Shown: positions 20,333 to 24,107 of the stretch, one piece after another
How positions within the stretch are numbered: the stretch's first letter is position 1
How the letters are laid out: each line of letters begins with the position of its first letter
Source of the DNA: a virus
Length of the DNA: 24,107 bases
Reading direction: 5' to 3' (one strand)
Virus record (IMG/VR): IMGVR_UViG_3300000477_000006
Location: 1-24,107 of that record
Notes under the pieces: generated by a model
The model's input: only the letters and a program-made list of their open reading frames with translations
Told to the model about the DNA's origin: nothing
The model's database searches: none
Position numbers and translations under genes: made by a program

Positions 20333-20791
20333 CTAATTAGTACTTCCCATTCCGCCAGTTCTTTCTCTTTCTGCAACATCATTATCTGCCATTTTATATT
20401 CCATAAATATACCTTGACCAATCTTATCTCCTTTTTTAATCTTCACAGGAAAGGGAGAAATGTTAATAAATTGAAACATAATATGCCCATCATTATCCCT
20501 ATTACCATAATAATCTGCATCAACAACACCGACACCGTTAGACAACCAAAGTCCTTTTTTAATAGGATTACTTGACCTGTTATAGAGGAATAATCCTTCA
20601 CTATCCGGCATATATGCCTTAATACCTGTAGGCACTAAAACAGGTTTACCTTCCTCTTTAAAAGGAAGTATTTCTATATCTTCCGCCGACCTAAAATCAT
20701 ACCCTGCCGATAATTTTGTTGACCGTTCCGGCATACTAATATCCTTATCCTCATAACCTTTTACTACTTTAAAACCCCTAATTTTACTCAT
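20333..20791 (-). CDS. dut: dUTP diphosphatase
   Basis: A 152-residue protein starting at ATG 20791, with GGAGGA upstream. All five trimeric dUTPase motifs appear: I in SAGYDFRSAED, II in LYNRSSNPIKKG, III in NGVGVVDADYYGN, IV in KKGDKIGQGIF and V in RERTGGMGSTN. It hydrolyses dUTP to dUMP, keeping uracil out of DNA and feeding the thymidylate-synthase-like protein encoded downstream. It overlaps the nuclease gene by 8 bases. Confidence 0.95.
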   Translation of the reverse strand: MSKIRGFKVVKGYEDKDISMPERSTKLSAGYDFRSAEDIEILPFKEEGKPVLVPTGIKAYMPDSEGLFLYNRSSNPIKKGLWLSNGVGVVDADYYGNRDNDGHIMFQFINISPFPVKIKKGDKIGQGIFMEYKMADNDVAERERTGGMGSTN

Positions 20792-21218
20792 TATCCTCCG
20801 CCCTTTCTATTATTAAATCTACCATTTCTTTTAACATTAAAAAGTCGTTTTTCTCAATCACAATTAGTTCAACAGGTTTTTTTAGTTCTTTACTGTTTAT
20901 TTCCACTTGCATACCCGGTATATAACCGCCCGCTTTAAACGCATATTCTTTTAGTTTCTCCCAATCATCTCCTTTTATTCTAAAAGATTTTGAATCCGTA
21001 TATTTATTATCCCATAGAAATTTCGTGAATAACTCTTTTGTTTCCGCCAGTTTTTCTTTTACATCTCCTTTGCTGTGCCAAGTAGCACCAGAAGCTGGTT
21101 GCACTTTTCCATCTACAGTTTCCGCCCACTTTTTTTCCTGTTTCGTAGATTTCTTTTTCTTCTTTTTTGGTGAATCCTGCCCAAGTGTAAAGGGTTTAAT
21201 ACCTGCCCCTCCCCTCAA
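20784..21218 (-). CDS. Phage resolvase-like PD-(D/E)XK nuclease
   Basis: About 144 residues if started at TTG 21218; no in-frame ATG is near and the codon before is a stop. Residues 15-30 are Lys-rich. The nuclease core is QPASGATWHSKGDV followed by FLWDNKYTDSKSFRIKGDDW, in which GD and D-x-K take the places of the active-site acids and lysine; this is the layout of small phage Holliday-junction or VRR-type nucleases. Upstream, a seven-codon frame starting at an ATG with GAGGA ends in a TGA that overlaps the TTG (TTGA), so start by re-initiation is possible. An ATT behind GGGGAGGGG is another start. Confidence 0.7.
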   Translation of the reverse strand: MRGGAGIKPFTLGQDSPKKKKKKSTKQEKKWAETVDGKVQPASGATWHSKGDVKEKLAETKELFTKFLWDNKYTDSKSFRIKGDDWEKLKEYAFKAGGYIPGMQVEINSKELKKPVELIVIEKNDFLMLKEMVDLIIERAEDNE

Positions 21219-21246
21219 TTAGCTTCATTGTTCTTCATTGTATTCC

Positions 21247-21408
21247 TCAATCCTCGTCTAATAAATTTGCCAAGTTATCCGTTTCCTTACAAAACCCCGT
21301 GTAGAGAAGAACACAATTTTTACAGTCAACAGGATGAATCTCATTACAGTCAATAGCTTGAAGCCTTAGAACAAAATCCGCCAATTCTTCATAAGTTGGT
21401 TTAACCAC
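21247..21408 (-). CDS. 53-residue Cys-rich protein
   Basis: GTG at 21406-21408 follows AAGGGG. The product starts MVKPTYEELADFVLRLQ if the second Val is counted and has four cysteines and one His in DCNEIHPVDCKNCVLLYTGF plus a following Cys, then an acidic tail. The spacing suggests a small zinc or Fe-S knuckle. It lies between recA and the nuclease gene with a promoter candidate upstream. GTG start and gap-filling position support it; no family is recognised. Confidence 0.6.
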   Translation of the reverse strand: MVKPTYEELADFVLRLQAIDCNEIHPVDCKNCVLLYTGFCKETDNLANLLDED

Positions 21409-21441
21409 TATAACCACCCCTTAATTTTTAATGTTAATATA

Positions 21442-21470
21442 ATTATATAATAGTCATGTTTGCGATGTAA
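21442..21470 (-). promoter_or_regulatory. Possible promoter downstream of recA
   Basis: A perfect TATAAT (21442-21447) lies in a very A/T-rich gap, 17 bp from a poor -35 (TTACAT, 21465-21470). It would drive the Cys-rich gene, the nuclease, dut and nrdD-nrdG. Confidence 0.35.
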
Positions 21471-21472
21471 GA

Positions 21473-22600
21473 TTAAACTTCCGTAATATTTCCCTCTGAA
21501 TCCTCCGCCGTTTCTTTTTCTATATAACTTTCGATAACCTTATTTAATACAGCGTTCTCAATATCCTTCACTACCTGCGGGTATTCCCTAAAATATTTAA
21601 CCAATTCATTATTACCATGAAACTTCATTTCTTCTCCTTGTTCCGTTGTATAGTAATACCACGCTCCACTCCTTTGAACTATATCCCATATTACTGCATA
21701 AACTAATACTTCTTTAATTCGGTCAATACCACCTGCCCTAAAACCGCCGAAATCTTGAGTATATAAATCGAAACTACCTTTCTTTTTAGCGGGAAATGTC
21801 CTGTTCTTTTCTGTTTTAAAATTTATTTCCCTTCCAACTACTTCCTCTACTCCTCTAATTGTTCCTTTTCTCCATTCCCCCGCCTTTAAATCAATACGAA
21901 GCATAGCGTAAAAATCTAATGCCCTACCACCGGGCAGTATATCTTTACCTCCACCGTAACCGCCGACTTGTGTTCTTAATTGGTTTAACAATAAAACCGT
22001 GCATTTGTTGTTGTCATCTTTAAGGGTTTTTCCTGTCCATAAAGCAGAAGATAACTTTCGTAGAAACTTTGAATTGAGGTAAGCACTAAGACCCATTTGC
22101 CAATCTTCCATACTTTCCTCCGCCTCTCTCGAAGGCGTTAGAGCAGTAAGTGAATCCAAAACAACCAAAGAAATGGAAGGAACACGCACCATATTTAAAA
22201 TAATATCAAATGCCTGTTCCGTATAAAGAGGACGAATAATAATCATACGTTCCGTTTCCAAACCCTGCTTCTTAACCCATTGTAAGTCCAATGCCCCTTC
22301 TGCATCTACCCAAACTACATCTTTATCCGGGTATTTCTTTTGTGCTTCTTTAACCGTTTTTAAACTTAATGTCGTTTTTGCTGATTCATAAGGCCCAACT
22401 ATTGTATTAATCCTATTTTCCGGCAATCCTCCGCCAGTTTCTACATCCAAGGCAAATGAACCTGTAGGAATACGTGAAATATTAAGTGCCTTTGCATCAG
22501 AAGCATAACTCGCAATTCCACCACCGTATTGTTTGTTAATCTCCTTCATAACCGTATCAAAGTCCAGTTCTGTTGGCTTGTTTTTATCCCCTTTAGACAT
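21473..22600 (-). CDS. RecA/UvsX-type recombinase
   Basis: A 375-residue protein starting at ATG 22600 after GGAGG. The RecA core is recognisable: RIPTGSFALDVETGGGLPENR, a Walker A GPYESAKTT (69-77), a Walker B SLVVLDSLTAL, and LLLNQLRTQVG near the L2 region with GGRALDFYAMLRIDL. The Walker A has Ala where RecA has Gly before the lysine; T4 UvsX also lacks that Gly, so this looks like a phage-type variant rather than a defect. The C-terminus is acidic. It catalyses strand exchange and acts with the nucleases and resolvase of this operon. Confidence 0.92.
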   Translation of the reverse strand: MSKGDKNKPTELDFDTVMKEINKQYGGGIASYASDAKALNISRIPTGSFALDVETGGGLPENRINTIVGPYESAKTTLSLKTVKEAQKKYPDKDVVWVDAEGALDLQWVKKQGLETERMIIIRPLYTEQAFDIILNMVRVPSISLVVLDSLTALTPSREAEESMEDWQMGLSAYLNSKFLRKLSSALWTGKTLKDDNNKCTVLLLNQLRTQVGGYGGGKDILPGGRALDFYAMLRIDLKAGEWRKGTIRGVEEVVGREINFKTEKNRTFPAKKKGSFDLYTQDFGGFRAGGIDRIKEVLVYAVIWDIVQRSGAWYYYTTEQGEEMKFHGNNELVKYFREYPQVVKDIENAVLNKVIESYIEKETAEDSEGNITEV

Positions 22601-22617
22601 CTACGTTCCTCCCTTCC

Positions 22618-23202
22618 TTATAAATACTGTTTGATTGCTTCTATTTCTTCCGCCGTTAAATTATCCGTATATACTTTTACTTCTAAAACCTCCCGACCCC
22701 ATTTTCTTGCTTCCGCCAAAGTTTTTACGTAAATATCAAATACAAACCTTCCGGTGTCATGCCGGTATTTAATCGCACTTCCAGTATCATAATTAACCCT
22801 TTTACCGACACCCGGTATTTCTATAACCGTTCCAAAAGGAAATACTTCTGGAGCCGCTAAAGTAACCCCTTCTTCAACCATCCGCCCACTTCTTGTTACC
22901 CCATATTGCGGATGATCAGGTGTTTTTCCTGTGCATTGATACCCTGCTGTATAAGCTGTAACCTCTGCTTCAAATTTTAAATAATGCCTGTAAATTGTTG
23001 TATCTTCATCCAATTTTAGTTTCTCCTTTTGCTCGTATTCTTCATAAGCAAAATCATCTAATAATGATTCTTTGAAAGTAACCTTTTTCTTTTGATTGGA
23101 ATTTACTTCCGTTTCTGGTTGTAAATAGGTCAAAATCCCCAAAAAACAGAATATAGTAATGCCAGACATTACTATATATTGAAATCTATTCATTTTTACC
23201 AT
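22618..23202 (-). CDS. Membrane-anchored 3D-domain protein
   Basis: A 194-residue protein. The N-terminus (about 6-26) is one hydrophobic segment, an uncleaved signal anchor. After a charged linker, residues about 75-175 form a 3D domain as in YuiC/YocH/MltA-like proteins: VTAYTAGYQC, YGVTRSGRMVEEG, VFPFGTVIEIPGVG, then DTGSAI and RFVFDIYV holding the conserved Asp residues. The family trims peptidoglycan or binds cell-wall material. In a replication operon it is unexpected; spore-wall or cell-wall remodelling during infection is possible. ATG 23202 is very close to AAGGAG, so the ATG three codons later is an alternative start. Confidence 0.83.
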   Translation of the reverse strand: MVKMNRFQYIVMSGITIFCFLGILTYLQPETEVNSNQKKKVTFKESLLDDFAYEEYEQKEKLKLDEDTTIYRHYLKFEAEVTAYTAGYQCTGKTPDHPQYGVTRSGRMVEEGVTLAAPEVFPFGTVIEIPGVGKRVNYDTGSAIKYRHDTGRFVFDIYVKTLAEARKWGREVLEVKVYTDNLTAEEIEAIKQYL

Positions 23203-23274
23203 CTACTCCTTTTTATCCATCCGCCCTAATACTATTTTACTATAAATCAGTTGAAAAATAAACCCGAATATACG

Positions 23275-24107
23275 TTATTTTGCCTGACCCCATGAGTTAC
23301 AAATAGAAGGTTCAGTAATAACTTTAACTCGTAATTGAACAACATTTTCCATAATATTTTTGATTTCTGTAAAATATTGTTCCGGGTTTTCACAGGTAGG
23401 ATTAAATACAATTTCATCATGGACTTGGATGGCTTGAGTTATTCCCTTATCCCATAACTTTCTCTCTAAAAGAATTTGAGCCATTTTAATATAATCACCC
23501 GCAGAGCCTTGCACACGGCTATTAATTGCTTGCCTCTTAGCTTTCCGCCGTTGGTATTCTTTTTCCGCTAAAATTGCCGGTAATCTTCTTCTCCGCCCCG
23601 TTAATGTTTTAACAAAGCCGTATTTCTTACAATATGCTTCTGTATAATCCATAAATCCTAACACACCGGGAAATGATCCGAAAAACTCATTAAGATAGTC
23701 CTCCGCTTTGTTTAAGTATTTGTCGTTAATCTTAGGATTACCGTAATTATCATAACCCTTAATAAAATCGGGTTCTTGAGAAAACCAATCCATAGCATAA
23801 CCGTAAGGTGTCTTACCATAAATTGTTCCGAAGTTTACAGCTTTAGCATTTTGCCTCATATCCTTTGTAACTTCTTCTTCTCTTAACCCACTAACTAATG
23901 CCGCACCCCATGTATGAACGTCTTTATCTTCCTCAAAGGCTTTAAGTAAGTTTTCATCTTGTGAGAAATGCCCCATTAACCTCATTTCAATTTGTGAGTA
24001 GTCAGCGACAATTAATTTACCATGTTTGTTGTAATACAAATCCCTAATTTTACGATAAACCAGAAAATATTTCCCTTCTTCGTCCTCATATATTTCCTTT
24101 GTGTCCG
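23275..24107 (-). CDS. polA: DNA polymerase I (family A), C-terminal part
   Basis: The frame stays open to the right edge, so the N-terminal part lies outside the window and the TTG at 24039 is internal. The polymerase motifs are in order: motif A VADYSQIEMR, motif B RQNAKAVNFGTIYG (Phe as in E. coli Pol I, which discriminates against dideoxynucleotides), the GRRRRLP stretch and motif C IQVHDEIVF. It ends at 23275. It is probably the phage replicase; whether it carries an exonuclease domain cannot be seen here. Confidence 0.95.
   Translation of the reverse strand, partial: DTKEIYEDEEGKYFLVYRKIRDLYYNKHGKLIVADYSQIEMRLMGHFSQDENLLKAFEEDKDVHTWGAALVSGLREEEVTKDMRQNAKAVNFGTIYGKTPYGYAMDWFSQEPDFIKGYDNYGNPKINDKYLNKAEDYLNEFFGSFPGVLGFMDYTEAYCKKYGFVKTLTGRRRRLPAILAEKEYQRRKAKRQAINSRVQGSAGDYIKMAQILLERKLWDKGITQAIQVHDEIVFNPTCENPEQYFTEIKNIMENVVQLRVKVITEPSICNSWGQAK

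Larger units (their letters stand above)
265..23597 (-). repeat. Dispersed polar pentamer GGCGG (about 97 copies)
   Basis: By reading every line I count about 97 CCGCC on the plus strand (GGCGG on the minus, coding strand) and only four GGCGG on the plus strand (near 3371, 13319, 13548 and 16379). The base composition alone would give roughly half a dozen and two or three; this is a rough estimate. Copies occur about every 250 bases, in all three codon frames (Pro-Ala as CCG GCG G, Gly-Gly as GGC GGN, Arg-Arg as CGG CGG) and between genes (265-269, 509-513, 621-625, 6711-6715, 23221-23225). The related CCGCT and CCGCA are several-fold rarer. The polarity and even spacing resemble a Chi-type recombination signal; other readings are in the findings. 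Confidence 0.85.

Noticed and set aside
265-23597. GGCGG enrichment as simple codon bias
   Set aside because: Copies occur in three codon frames and in intergenic DNA, and the related CCGCT and CCGCA are several-fold rarer, so a single codon preference cannot explain it.

Overview
The window is a dense, AT-rich block in which every supported gene lies on the minus strand. Genes abut or overlap by a few bases and most carry a strong AGGAGG-type ribosome binding site. DNA polymerase I, a RecA/UvsX-type recombinase, a RuvC-like resolvase, dUTPase, a dNMP kinase and a class III ribonucleotide reductase occur together with many tiny unknown genes and no rRNA, tRNA or central metabolism. This points to a large tailed bacteriophage (or a prophage or phage-like replicon). 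The anaerobic reductase, a SpoVS-family protein and the Shine-Dalgarno strength suggest an anaerobic, spore-forming Firmicute host; that is inference. No capsid, tail or lysis gene is in the window, so phage type cannot be judged.

Layout in transcription order, right to left. 24107-21247: DNA polymerase I (cut by the window edge), a membrane-anchored 3D-domain protein, the recombinase and a small Cys-rich protein. 21218-16116: a PD-(D/E)XK resolvase-like nuclease, dUTPase, NrdD, NrdG, a Cas4/AddB-like Fe-S nuclease, a small membrane protein and a thymidylate-synthase-fold protein. 16115-13945: small unknowns, RuvC-like resolvase, SpoVS and QueD. 13942-9228: dNMP kinase, QueE, a coiled-coil protein, FolE, a HAD phosphatase, a PI3/4-kinase-like protein, QueC and DpdA. 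FolE, QueD, QueE and QueC make preQ0 from GTP, and DpdA is the enzyme family that exchanges guanine in DNA for such a base, so this phage very probably carries 7-deazaguanine in its DNA. 9238-6826: a degenerate kinase-like protein, a Cys-cluster protein and an aldo/keto reductase with ferredoxin-type cysteines. 6514-1: an accessory region of small, often zinc-ribbon proteins, with nearly all of the recognisable regulatory DNA.

Beyond genes, four things stand out. (1) The pentamer GGCGG occurs about 97 times on the minus strand but only about 4 times on the plus strand, in all reading frames and between genes: a polar, Chi-like signal. (2) Two repeated promoter families: four TTGAAT/A-18 bp-TAGTAT elements at three loci, and three TATAAT elements followed by a conserved 5' leader hairpin just before the ribosome binding site. 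(3) A 179-nt element at 2814-2992 closed by 31-bp inverted arms with several internal stems, a likely structured RNA. (4) Nine 10-bp iteron-like units at 34-123 containing two palindromes 40 bp apart.

Working model: one leftward replication and nucleotide-metabolism module makes dNTPs anaerobically, copies and recombines DNA, and modifies it with preQ0-type bases; the left third is host-takeover or regulatory DNA driven by phage-specific promoters.
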